From G965227875 sp965227875 (GTDB lineage Bacteria > Pseudomonadota > Alphaproteobacteria > Rhizobiales > JAJFHC01): a DNA stretch of 64,000 nt. Positions 43,256 to 51,299 of the stretch are shown here, one piece after another. Positions within the stretch are counted from its first letter, which is position 1. The number at the start of each line of letters is the position of its first letter. Location of the stretch: assembly GCA_965227875.1 (NCBI GenBank), contig OZ245783.1, positions 3,100,001 to 3,164,000 on the forward strand, read 5' to 3'. Made by a program: the position numbers and the translations under genes. Under the pieces are notes generated by a model. The model had not been told where the DNA came from. It was given only the letters and a program-made list of their open reading frames with translations, and did no database searches.

Positions 43256-43406
43256 CCGCCGTGCGGCGGGCCGCGCCCGGTGCAAATCCTGTTGCGCGAT
43301 ACTCGGCATGCGGTCATGATCCCCGTTCCAATGAGGGGCTCGTTGGCGTTGGCGGATGCCATGGACTGAGCACGGCGTCGGCCCGGCTTTTTCGGAGAAA
43401 CTGAAG

Positions 43407-43646
43407 ATGTTGAAGACCATTGCGGCGGCAGCAGCGGCCCTGCTGATCCTCGGGGTTCCGGCCTTTGCCGATTGCGAGGAGGATCTCGTGAAGATCTACG
43501 AAAGCCTCGAAACGATCGATGTCGCCGACGACGACATGGCCAGGGTGAACGACCTGCTGGACGAAGCCGAGACGGCCCAGGAATCCGGCAATGAAGACGG
43601 CTGCAACGCGGCCGTGGCCCAGGTGAAGGCCGTTCTCAAGCTCTGA
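43407..43646 (+). CDS. Small secreted acidic protein
   Basis: 79 residues from ATG 43407. A signal peptide (MLKTIAAAAAALLILGVPAFA) would be cleaved before DCEEDL, leaving a 58-residue acidic periplasmic peptide with two cysteines that could pair. Its helical heptad-like pattern recalls small periplasmic proteins of unknown function. Not part of the hpa pathway as far as can be seen. A longer frame beginning at 43356 was rejected because it buries the signal sequence. Confidence 0.75.
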   Translation: MLKTIAAAAAALLILGVPAFADCEEDLVKIYESLETIDVADDDMARVNDLLDEAETAQESGNEDGCNAAVAQVKAVLKL

Positions 43647-43797
43647 GCCCATCCGGCGGGTCCCGGGACCCGGCCCGGACCGCGTCAGGCCCGGCGCTCG
43701 CGCCATCGCCTCGGTTTCGGCAATCCGCGTGGTGCCTTGACACCCGCGCGATTGCCGGAAAACCTGTTTCGCCAGGGCCGACCTTGAGAAAACCGCG

Positions 43798-44703
43798 ATG
43801 GCAAACCCGGAACTGGCGCGAAAGATCCTCGACATTCTCCGCCGCGAGCATGCGGAACCCGGATTCCACATCCGCGAGCAATGGCTTGCGGATGCGCTGG
43901 GCGTGTCGCGGTCTCCCGTGCGCACCGCGCTCAAGCAGCTCGAGTCGCTCCGCGTCGTCCGCTCCGAACAGCACCAGGGCTACTTTCTCGAAGCGGCGCC
44001 CGGGGCGCCCGAATTCGACAATGTGGACCTGCCGGTCGACGAGACCCAGCGCCTCTACCGCCTGATCGCCAGCGAACGGTTCGCCAACCTGCTCGGCGCC
44101 CAGGTCTCCGTCGGCGATCTCGTCCGGCGCTACGAGGTCGGCCGTTCGGCCATCGTCAAGGTGCTCGCCCGCATGCAGGAAGACGGGCTCGTCGAGAAAA
44201 GCTCCGGCCACAACTGGATCTTCGGGCCGGCGCTCAACGACGAGGAATCCTACCGCGAAAGCTATCGCTACCGTCTCCTGCTGGAGCCGGGCGCCCTGCT
44301 GGAACCGGAATTCGACATGGATCCGGCCACCCGCGCGCAACTGCGCGACACCCACGAGGCCGTGCTGCGCAACGGGGTGGAAAACGAAACCCTCGCCGGC
44401 CTGATCAAGATCGACGGCGAGTTCCACGACGCGATCGGGCAGGCGTCGGGCAACCGGTTTCTGGCACAGGCGATCGCCCAGCAGACCCGCCTGCGGCGCC
44501 TGTCGGACTATGAGTCCTACACCACCCGCGAAAACCACGAGCGCTCCATCCGCGAGCATCTGGGCATTCTCGACGCCATCGACGACGGCGACCTGCCGGC
44601 CGCCGCCGACCGCCTGCGCGAGCACATCACGCGCGCCGACCGCACCCGCCCCGACTTCCGCAAGGTGCGAGTATTAGCTCACCGGAGGCTGACGAGGCGG
44701 TGA
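43798..44703 (+). CDS. GntR family regulator with two winged helices and FCD-like sensor
   Basis: 301 residues. First winged helix at about 5-66 (IREQWLADALGVSRSPVRTALKQLESLRVVRSEQHQGYFL); second winged helix at about 88-142 (SVGDLVRRYEVGRSAIVKVLARMQEDGLVEK); then an all-helical FCD-type ligand domain with a DGEFHDAIGQASGN segment and HERSIREHLGILDAI. Two DNA-binding heads per chain is unusual. Its last dozen residues (RVLAHRRLTRR) are encoded across the composition change at about 44.67 kb and are probably supplied by the inserted island. The target is unknown. Confidence 0.83.
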   Translation: MANPELARKILDILRREHAEPGFHIREQWLADALGVSRSPVRTALKQLESLRVVRSEQHQGYFLEAAPGAPEFDNVDLPVDETQRLYRLIASERFANLLGAQVSVGDLVRRYEVGRSAIVKVLARMQEDGLVEKSSGHNWIFGPALNDEESYRESYRYRLLLEPGALLEPEFDMDPATRAQLRDTHEAVLRNGVENETLAGLIKIDGEFHDAIGQASGNRFLAQAIAQQTRLRRLSDYESYTTRENHERSIREHLGILDAIDDGDLPAAADRLREHITRADRTRPDFRKVRVLAHRRLTRR

Positions 44704-44774
44704 AAATAGGGAAGCGAGGCTCTCGGATTTAAGTCGCGTCACCCGAGCCGTGGACTATCAAAATTTCGGTGGTG

Positions 44775-44880
44775 AACGTCCGTTTAAAGCCCATCCTAGA
44801 CTATACGTCTGGCCCCTCAATGCGATGCATCCGGCCGAAAGCTGCCATTGAACCTCATAGCCCGCTTCTGCGGTGCAACA
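44775..44880 (+). repeat. Degenerate intergenic repeat, copy 1 (left of HEPN gene)
   Basis: Contains AACGTCCGTTT (44775-44785) and, later, AGCTGCCATTG, AACCTCAT and GCGGTGCAACAC (44840-44880). The same blocks in the same order recur at 45444-45510, on the other side of the HEPN gene. A third, shorter relative (AACGTCCGCTTT) is near 49832. Similar decayed AACGTYCG elements are common in alphaproteobacterial intergenic DNA. Confidence 0.5.
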
Positions 44881-44958
44881 CGCTATAGCTGTCTTTCGAA
44901 TACGACGGTATCAGATGTACCTTGCCATTCTGCTCGATCGACCGTGGAGGACCGATAG

Positions 44959-45438
44959 ATGACCGACCAACAGGTGGACTATTCAAAAGCTGACGAGGTC
45001 TCTGAGGACGGGCTTCGGCTCTTCAAGATTATGATGCGCTTGGAATTCGCTCTAAAAGATAACGGTTTTTGCGTTGGCAGAAGTCGGCAAATTGCTGAGG
45101 TAGACTGGGATCGCTACACCAATGAAAAACTTGATGGGGCATTCTGGAGAAATATCAAGGACGCCCCAGACGCGGAAGTTTTGATTCAAAACCCGCCAAA
45201 AAGACAGATTGTTGATCGGGGTGGGAGCCTGCAATGGGAAGCTGTAGGCGCGGTGTCATCGGTACAGGATCTAATCGGAGCTGTGAGACGCGTACGGAAC
45301 AACTTGTTTCATGGCGGCAAGAGCGGCGATCCAGACGCAGACCGGAACGCGAAGTTGTACACAGCAGCGCTTTATGTCGTTGACCAGATCCTCCAAGACG
45401 ACGACGTGCTTAGGACGAGCTTTACTGGGCAATACTAG
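44959..45438 (+). CDS. HEPN-domain protein, probable RNase
   Basis: 159 residues, lower-GC codon use than the chromosome. The C-terminal half carries AVRRVRNNLFHGGKSGD with R113-x4-H118, the Rx4-6H motif that HEPN RNases use to cut RNA, followed by a helix YTAALYVVDQIL. The N-terminal half (EDGLRLFKIMMRLEFALKDNGFC) is helical. HEPN nucleases serve in toxin-antitoxin, abortive-infection and restriction systems (family knowledge). No obvious antitoxin gene (MNT or similar) is next to it; its only island neighbour is the convergent RM gene. Predicted defence role is inference. Confidence 0.68.
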   Translation: MTDQQVDYSKADEVSEDGLRLFKIMMRLEFALKDNGFCVGRSRQIAEVDWDRYTNEKLDGAFWRNIKDAPDAEVLIQNPPKRQIVDRGGSLQWEAVGAVSSVQDLIGAVRRVRNNLFHGGKSGDPDADRNAKLYTAALYVVDQILQDDDVLRTSFTGQY

Positions 45439-45443
45439 TTCAA

Positions 45444-45510
45444 AACGTTCGTTTGCGGCCCAGAGCTGCCACTGGCCGCCCAACCTCATTGCGGCGGTGC
45501 AGCGCGTGGA
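45444..45510 (+). repeat. Degenerate intergenic repeat, copy 2 (right of HEPN gene)
   Basis: AACGTTCGTTTG (45444-45455), then AGCTGCCACTG, AACCTCAT and GCGGTGCAGCGCG, in the same order as in copy 1 at 44775-44880. Together the two copies flank the HEPN gene in direct orientation. Confidence 0.5.
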
Positions 45511-45544
45511 ACCTGCCGTTGGTTGCGAGCGCCAACACAATGAC

Positions 45545-48500
45545 TTAGACCAGTTCGAACGGCATTCGTGGCGGGGCAGTATCCCACATCAACTTCACCT
45601 CCTCCGAGGTCAGACCGTAGGCGGCGTTGACCAGGTCGGAGAGCTGGTGTTCGAGGGCTAGCGCCTGTGTGGCGGCGTCACGGGCAGGTTGGACGGTATC
45701 GGCGTGTTCCTGTTTCAGCCGCTGGATGTCGGCGGCAGAGAGGCGCTGGCGTTTCGGCAGGGCCTTGCGTACGGCGGCGATGAAGGCGTCGGCGTCGAGC
45801 AGGTGGGGCTTGCCAAGCGCAGTGCCGGGCTTTTCGAGACCGAATTCGAGGCGGAGCCAGTCTTGGATGGCTGCGGTTCCGGAGCCGACAGTCTGCCCGA
45901 GGGAAGACAAAGCGCCAATAAATGTCTCAGCTACTTCCTGACCTTCTTCATCCAGCGGTGCGATTGGATGCTTTGCCAAATACGCAATATCCATCGACAC
46001 TGCCTCATCCTTTTTGTGTGGATACTCCCGGAATGTGTAATACCAGCCAATCGGAGAATTCAGGCTGGAGATTACTCCTATGTTTTGTATCGGTAAAAAG
46101 ACCGCGCTGTCATTTACCAGAGCACCTTTCCTATCGTTGGCAACTCGTGCATAGAACGCGATCCTCTGTATCAAATACTTGTCGTTATCGAATTCATCAT
46201 AGTAATCACAGGCACGAAGCTCCCACCAAAAACGCCCCTGATCCTCACGGTATTGCAGGCCGCGCGGCTTCCCCGTCTTCGGGTTCTTTCCTATATCTTC
46301 GTAAGCTTGCATGTGCGCATGCAACGCCGGATATGTCGCTCTAAAAATCCGCTCAGCCTCAGTTTCGTCCGGTGCATCGGCCCACGGCCAAGCATGGTTG
46401 CCGCTAGACCGCAGCACGATCATGAACAGGCCGCTGTCCGGCGAATGCCACCGCTCAATATCCTGCCCGCGCAGATATGGCTTGATGATTTCGGCGGATT
46501 TCGGGTCTGCTCGCACCAACTCGTCGCGCTTTGCGCTGTCGATCAGGAAGGCTTCATTCAGCCCGGTCTTGATCCCGTAAAGCGGCTCGATCCCTGCATA
46601 TTCTGCCAGCGGCACCCCGTTTCGGCGTATCTTGTCCAAGAGGTCCATAACCGGCTTGGGTTCCAGCACCCAGGCTTCGCGGGTAAAGCTGAGACGCGGT
46701 AGCGGAAAGGTCGCGGCCTCCACCACCGCTTCCAGCCCCTTCTTGGGCACCTCGTCGCGCGGGATCACGCAGACACCCGCCTCGTCGGGTGCATCCTGCC
46801 CGGGTGTGGGTTTCTTTACGACGATGACCGAGGGGAAGACATCGGCATCTTCAAAGAAATGCTTGGCATGGCCGAAATCGGCGATGAATTCGAGCCAATG
46901 ATCCTCGGCGAACAGGCCGCGCAGCGCCTCGGCATAACCAGCCTTCAGCCATTTGTTGGTGACGACATAGGACATCCGCCCGCCGGGCTTCACGATGCGC
47001 AGTCCCTGTTCGTAGAAATAGATGAAGAGATCTGCCATCCCGGCAAAGCTCTTGTAGCTGCCTTTGAGAGCGCGTTTGACCTCGGCTCCCAGAAGCTCTT
47101 GCCGAACATAGGGCGGGTTGCCGATCACCGCGTCAAAACCCCCGCGTGGGGCAGCAGAGGTGAGATCGGACCAGACCGAGGGGAAGGCGATCTCCCAATG
47201 GAAAAACCCATGCTGGCGGGCAAGTGCGCGGGCCTCGCCAACGAGTGCATCGGCGATCACACGGCGGCGATCATCAGCGGCAATGCCGGGGAAGAGGCTG
47301 TCCTGTGCTGGTGCGTCATGGGGTAAGAGCGAGAGCTGTTCCTTCAATTCCGCCGACGCGATCTGTTCCTCGCCGCTGGCGATGCGCACCGGGTCGCCAA
47401 AGGTACCATCCAGCACGAGGCGGAATGCAGCGGCCTTTTCAAAGGCGTCTTGGTCAGACTTGGCCTTGGCGATCTGCTTTTCCGATTTGCCCGCCATCTT
47501 GCGTAGGTCCGGGGCCTTCTTCGGCGCGGCATCGAAGACGCCCATAAGCCGTTCTGCCGTGAGCAGGGAAAAAAGCGTGGCAACCGGGTCGATCACCTCT
47601 TCGACTGTGCCGAACTTCTCTTTCGACGCATGTGCCTCGGCAATGTCATTGTCGGTCGTCTCTTCAATTTCCGACATCAGGCCAGAGACGTTTTCGATGC
47701 TGGTGATCTGTCCCCGGTTGAAGAGCGCCCCTTGCTCATCAAGGAAATCAAGCGTCGGACGCACGAAGGCCCCAACTACACTGTCACCGGCCCGCAGATG
47801 GTGGTCGAGGAACGAGAGCGGCGCACCGGCGGTGAATGAGTGCAACCAGAGCGCAACCTTGGCCAGCTCAACGGCCATCGGGTTCTTGTCCACCCCGTAG
47901 ACCGTGCGCTTCAGCACCATCCGCCGCACCACGTGACGGTCATCCAACTGGGCTTCGACAAGCGGCCACTTGTGCTCCCGCGCCTCGGCCAGGATTTTGT
48001 CACGAACCGCCTCGACCCGAGCGACCAGCGGCGAGGTGTAGCCATCAACCAAAGAGGCCGCTTCTTCTACAGCGTCGAGAACGCGGTCAGATAGCCAGTC
48101 CACGAGGCTGACGAGGAAATGGCCAGACCCCATTGCCGGGTCGCAAATCTTGAGCGACAGCATGGCGGTGGCCGGGTCATGCCGCTCTAGGACAGCGAGT
48201 TTTTCCGCTTTCGGGCGTCGATCACTGGCAAGCTCGTCCACAGTCGCCCGAAACCGTGCAATCTTATCATCCACCAACGGGCCAACGGCGCGATTGATGA
48301 TGAGCGAGACCAGTTCTTCCGGTGTGTAATAGCTGCCGGATTTGTGTCTTGCCTCATCATCGGCATCGACTTCGATCTCGCCCGCATCGGTCGTGCGCAA
48401 CCCGTATTCAAGAATACGCTCGTAGACTGCCCCAAGCTGCTGCACCGACAAATCACGATAGTTGATGTATCGAGGACCGCGCCGCGATCCGTCCGCCGGT

Positions 48501-49762
48501 TCATGGCTCAGGCCGAAGATAATCCCGGCCAGTGCGCGGTCGGGCAATTGCACACGGCTCAGTATCGGTGCGAGTTGCGGGTCGAACAACCCCCCGTTGT
48601 AGGGGGGGATGCCAAGATCATCATTGCCATGTGAGATCGCGGAAAAGATCGTCATGATCCTTGGCCAGAATGTAATGACACCATGCGGAATAATTGCGCC
48701 GGTTCGTTCCTGTTCTGCAATGTCGAGGCGGATACGGGTCAGACAATACGGGGCGTATGGCCCCTGCTCGTCAGGCAACAGATTTCGATCCTCGGCATAA
48801 AGCACGAAAAGCAAACGGTAGAGCAGGATCAGCGCCGCTTCCCGCACTTCTTCAAGGTAGTCAGGTGTCAGCTCCTTCGGACGCAGTGGATCGTTGCGCG
48901 CCAGACCATCTGAAAGGGAAGGGAAAACCTCGTCAAACACCTTGTCCGATAGAGTGCGGGCAACTTTGGCTTCCCAACGTTTGCCCTCCCGCAAAGCGAG
49001 TTGGTGGAAGCTTTCGCCCTGCTCATTTGGAAAAAAGGCATCGCGTCTGAACAGCAAAATGAAAAGCCGAAAAACATGATCGCGCCAGGCATGATCGTCC
49101 GCGAACATTTTGGGACGCTTATCGAGTAGGTCGAAATCGCAGCCAGGAATTGCGAGCACTTTTCCAAGGTCAATTTCAAGGAAATCCTCGGCAATCGAAA
49201 CGGCCCCGTGGAAATAGAGTCGCCAGACACGCCCATTTGTGAGGATACCCCAACGAAGTTTGCCGCGCGTTCTTTCTTCGATACGGCGCAGATAACGTAG
49301 GATTTGCGATGATGGTGTCCCTTCCTCGCCCTTACGCCCGCGCGTTTCTCGGTCAAGAGCACGGCCCCACCTTTTGGCCTCAACGATGCATTGGCCATGT
49401 TGAAACCGTTCCCAAGCATCAAGGCCGCCCGCAATCGTCTTGGCTGTAGGATCTGGAAATAGAAGCGCGTCGGGCACATCGAGCCGCGCCTTCACTGAGG
49501 CATTGGGCTGAACTTCGCGGTCGGACCAATCAAGCAGTTCGAGAAGCGGATAAACGAGATCGTCCTCAGTCTGGGCTTCGTTGGGGTTCTTCCGGGCGGC
49601 CAGCGCCTCCATAGCAGCCTTCGCCTCACGCCTTAAAAGCTCGACCCCATCCGCGTCCAATTCGGCCCATGCTGAAGTCTCCTGAATGCCCTCCAGCAGA
49701 AAGTCACGTGTAAAAAGCCGCCCGTCGAACAATTGAAATCCCCAAAGAACTGTCCAGCGCAC
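45545..49762 (-). CDS. Type IIG restriction-modification enzyme (Eco57I-like)
   Basis: 1405 residues, single-chain endonuclease plus N6-adenine methyltransferase. An N-terminal PD-(D/E)xK nuclease is visible as DVPDALLF (D98) and CIVEAKRW (E128, K130). The SAM motif I DPAMGSGHFLVSLV is near residue 541, the catalytic NPPY (FDAVIGNPPYVRQELL) near 882, with an insertion of over 300 residues between them. The C-terminal part has TaqI/Eco57I-like target-recognition features (GIEPLYGIKTGLNEAFLI, YLRGQDIERWH). No separate R, M or S subunit is nearby, consistent with a self-contained type IIG system. Relationship to BREX PglX is possible, but no other BREX genes are present. It is convergent with the HEPN gene. 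Confidence 0.9.
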   Translation of the reverse strand: MRWTVLWGFQLFDGRLFTRDFLLEGIQETSAWAELDADGVELLRREAKAAMEALAARKNPNEAQTEDDLVYPLLELLDWSDREVQPNASVKARLDVPDALLFPDPTAKTIAGGLDAWERFQHGQCIVEAKRWGRALDRETRGRKGEEGTPSSQILRYLRRIEERTRGKLRWGILTNGRVWRLYFHGAVSIAEDFLEIDLGKVLAIPGCDFDLLDKRPKMFADDHAWRDHVFRLFILLFRRDAFFPNEQGESFHQLALREGKRWEAKVARTLSDKVFDEVFPSLSDGLARNDPLRPKELTPDYLEEVREAALILLYRLLFVLYAEDRNLLPDEQGPYAPYCLTRIRLDIAEQERTGAIIPHGVITFWPRIMTIFSAISHGNDDLGIPPYNGGLFDPQLAPILSRVQLPDRALAGIIFGLSHEPADGSRRGPRYINYRDLSVQQLGAVYERILEYGLRTTDAGEIEVDADDEARHKSGSYYTPEELVSLIINRAVGPLVDDKIARFRATVDELASDRRPKAEKLAVLERHDPATAMLSLKICDPAMGSGHFLVSLVDWLSDRVLDAVEEAASLVDGYTSPLVARVEAVRDKILAEAREHKWPLVEAQLDDRHVVRRMVLKRTVYGVDKNPMAVELAKVALWLHSFTAGAPLSFLDHHLRAGDSVVGAFVRPTLDFLDEQGALFNRGQITSIENVSGLMSEIEETTDNDIAEAHASKEKFGTVEEVIDPVATLFSLLTAERLMGVFDAAPKKAPDLRKMAGKSEKQIAKAKSDQDAFEKAAAFRLVLDGTFGDPVRIASGEEQIASAELKEQLSLLPHDAPAQDSLFPGIAADDRRRVIADALVGEARALARQHGFFHWEIAFPSVWSDLTSAAPRGGFDAVIGNPPYVRQELLGAEVKRALKGSYKSFAGMADLFIYFYEQGLRIVKPGGRMSYVVTNKWLKAGYAEALRGLFAEDHWLEFIADFGHAKHFFEDADVFPSVIVVKKPTPGQDAPDEAGVCVIPRDEVPKKGLEAVVEAATFPLPRLSFTREAWVLEPKPVMDLLDKIRRNGVPLAEYAGIEPLYGIKTGLNEAFLIDSAKRDELVRADPKSAEIIKPYLRGQDIERWHSPDSGLFMIVLRSSGNHAWPWADAPDETEAERIFRATYPALHAHMQAYEDIGKNPKTGKPRGLQYREDQGRFWWELRACDYYDEFDNDKYLIQRIAFYARVANDRKGALVNDSAVFLPIQNIGVISSLNSPIGWYYTFREYPHKKDEAVSMDIAYLAKHPIAPLDEEGQEVAETFIGALSSLGQTVGSGTAAIQDWLRLEFGLEKPGTALGKPHLLDADAFIAAVRKALPKRQRLSAADIQRLKQEHADTVQPARDAATQALALEHQLSDLVNAAYGLTSEEVKLMWDTAPPRMPFELV

Positions 49763-50180
49763 TATCGTTAGGTTCTATGATCCATACAAGGCTTTGTGAT
49801 ACCCAACTGCAGAAATCCCGCAAGCTCTTCAAACGTCCGCTTTCGCGATCTCGGCGTTTACTAGCTACAATGCGGCGAACTCCCGCTCTCCGCCCGACAT
49901 TTCAATTCGAGCTTTTCACGGGAAGGTCTGAAGAGTCCGCCTGGCTGACATTGGCGGACATGATCGGTGTTGCGGGCTGAAGAGTCGCAGTCACACCTTC
50001 CCGACGCGCCAACCAGACCGCGATAGCAGAGGCTCCCGCCACTACCACCCAAAAAACGGGATTGTATCTTTTCATAAAAAAATACAAACTAACCCCGATC
50101 CGGACGTTCAGTCCCGATGCGAGGGGCAGGCGCGGGAGTGCGGACGGCCGGACGTGCAACGGATGAGAGGGACTCAAGAC
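49763..50180. other. Island-edge intergenic region
   Basis: A 418-bp stretch between the divergent RM gene and the polyamine-type binding-protein gene. It contains an AACGTCCGCTTT relative near 49832, AT-rich sequence with poly-A/T near 50075, and the composition change back to chromosomal GC at about 50.1 kb. One small minus-strand reading frame (49902-50075) is possible; nothing else is supported. Confidence 0.6.
49902..50075 (-). CDS. Possible small membrane protein
   Basis: 57 residues (MKRYNPVFWVVVAGASAIAVWLARREG...): a basic N-terminus, one hydrophobic helix and a polar tail, as in many small single-pass proteins. The ribosome binding site is weak. It lies in the low-GC island edge. 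Could be a chance frame; I list it because topology and start are coherent. Confidence 0.35.
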   Translation of the reverse strand: MKRYNPVFWVVVAGASAIAVWLARREGVTATLQPATPIMSANVSQADSSDLPVKSSN

Positions 50181-51236
50181 ATGAAATCATTCAGGAGCCT
50201 GTTGGGCGCAACCGTGGTCTCCGCCGCGATGGCGCTGGGTGCCGGCGCCGCGCTGGCCGCCGACAAGATCGTCATCTCCAACTGGGACGGCTACATGCCG
50301 AAGGATCTGCCCGAGAAGTTCAAGGCGGCGACCGGCATCGACGTCGAGGTCTCCCTTCACGCCACGAACGAGGAGATCATGGGCAAGGTCGTGGCCGGCA
50401 AGGGCAAGGGCTACGACGTGCTGTTCGTCTCCTCGCCGTTTGCCGAAGCGCTCAACAAGCTGGGCCTGACGGCCGAGATCGACGCCTCCAAGATCCCCAA
50501 CATGAAGAACCTCTACCCGGAGGCCGCCAAGCTCGAATACGACCCCGGCAACACGTTCTCCGTGCCCTACGCCTGGGGCACCACGGGGCTGTGCTACCGC
50601 TCCGACCTGGTCGACGGCACGCCGGACAGCTGGTCCGACCTCCTGAGCCCGGCCGACGCGCTCAAGGGCAAGGTCACCATGCTCGCCACCGACCGCTGGC
50701 TGATGGCCGCCGGCCTGCTCGCAAAGGGCTACTCGGTCAACGAAACCGACCAGGGCAAGATCGACGAGGTGAAGTCGCTTCTCATCGACGCCAAGAAGAA
50801 CCTGCTCGCCTATGACGACACGACCTTCTACTCCAAGCTCGTCTCCGGCGAAGCGAGCCTCGTCCACGCCTGGGACGGCTGGTGCAACTACGGCATCGCC
50901 GAGAACGACAAGATCAAGTACGTGATCCCCAAGGAAGGCACTGACCTGTGGGTCGACACGATGGTGATCACCTCGGCGTCGGAGAACAAGGACGCCGCGC
51001 ACAAGTTCATCGACTACATCCTGAGCGAGGACACCGGCAAGTGGGTGGTCGAGAACATCATGTACAAGGTGCCCAACAAGGCCGCCATGGACGCCGTCGA
51101 CAAGTCCATGTTCGAGTCGTTCCCGAATTTCGCGATCGCGCCCGCCGACCTTCTGAAGGGCGAGCAGATGCGTGACCTGGGGTCGGCCCAGAAAGCCTAT
51201 ACCAAGGCCGTTTCGGAAATCACGGCCTCCAACTGA
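50181..51236 (+). CDS. Extracellular solute-binding protein, polyamine (PotD) type
   Basis: 351 residues. Signal peptide MKSFRSLLGATVVSAAMALGAGAALA, cleaved before ADKIV. The mature protein opens with ISNWDGYMPKDLPEKFKAATGIDVEV, the PotD/PotF-like N-terminus, and has VPYAWGTTGLCYRSDLV and LVSGEASLVHAWDGW. ATG 50181 is preceded by GAGAGGG. It delivers ligand to the permease pair downstream; spermidine or putrescine is likely from family but other amines are possible. Followed by a strong hairpin before the permease genes. Confidence 0.9.
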   Translation: MKSFRSLLGATVVSAAMALGAGAALAADKIVISNWDGYMPKDLPEKFKAATGIDVEVSLHATNEEIMGKVVAGKGKGYDVLFVSSPFAEALNKLGLTAEIDASKIPNMKNLYPEAAKLEYDPGNTFSVPYAWGTTGLCYRSDLVDGTPDSWSDLLSPADALKGKVTMLATDRWLMAAGLLAKGYSVNETDQGKIDEVKSLLIDAKKNLLAYDDTTFYSKLVSGEASLVHAWDGWCNYGIAENDKIKYVIPKEGTDLWVDTMVITSASENKDAAHKFIDYILSEDTGKWVVENIMYKVPNKAAMDAVDKSMFESFPNFAIAPADLLKGEQMRDLGSAQKAYTKAVSEITASN

Positions 51237-51247
51237 TACTCCCGGGC

Positions 51248-51279
51248 GCGCAGGTCCGGCCCCCGGGCCGGGCCTGCGC
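51248..51279 (+). other. Intercistronic hairpin between binding-protein and permease genes
   Basis: A 13-bp GC-rich stem (51248-51260 pairing with 51267-51279, one G-U pair) sits in the 63-bp gap after the binding-protein gene, with no T-tract. Such hairpins protect the upstream mRNA 3' end and help make the binding protein in excess over the permeases (established for mal and similar operons). Confidence 0.6.
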
Positions 51280-51299
51280 CACATCCGCACAAGGTTTCC

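Larger units (their letters stand above)
44668..50100. other. Low-GC genomic island with HEPN and type IIG RM genes
   Basis: From about 44670, inside the end of the GntR gene, to about 50100, codon use and base composition are visibly less GC-rich than on both sides. The intergenic parts are AT-rich and hold degenerate repeats. Cargo: HEPN-family gene (44959-45438), type IIG restriction-modification gene (45545-49762) and a possible small membrane protein. No integrase, transposase or clear direct attachment repeats were found, so the mechanism of arrival is unknown and the edges are approximate. Confidence 0.7.

Noticed and set aside
45545..49762. BREX PglX or DISARM methylase assignment
   Set aside because: No brxA, brxB, brxC, pglZ, drmA or drmB genes are adjacent, and an N-terminal PD-(D/E)xK nuclease favours type IIG.
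49777..49980. Plus-strand 67-codon frame at the island edge
   Set aside because: Arg-rich, no topology or family, overlaps the degenerate repeat; no better than chance.
44668..50100. Attachment-site repeats or an integrase at the island edges
   Set aside because: I compared sequence around 44.67 and 50.1 kb and found no convincing direct repeat, tRNA end or recombinase gene.
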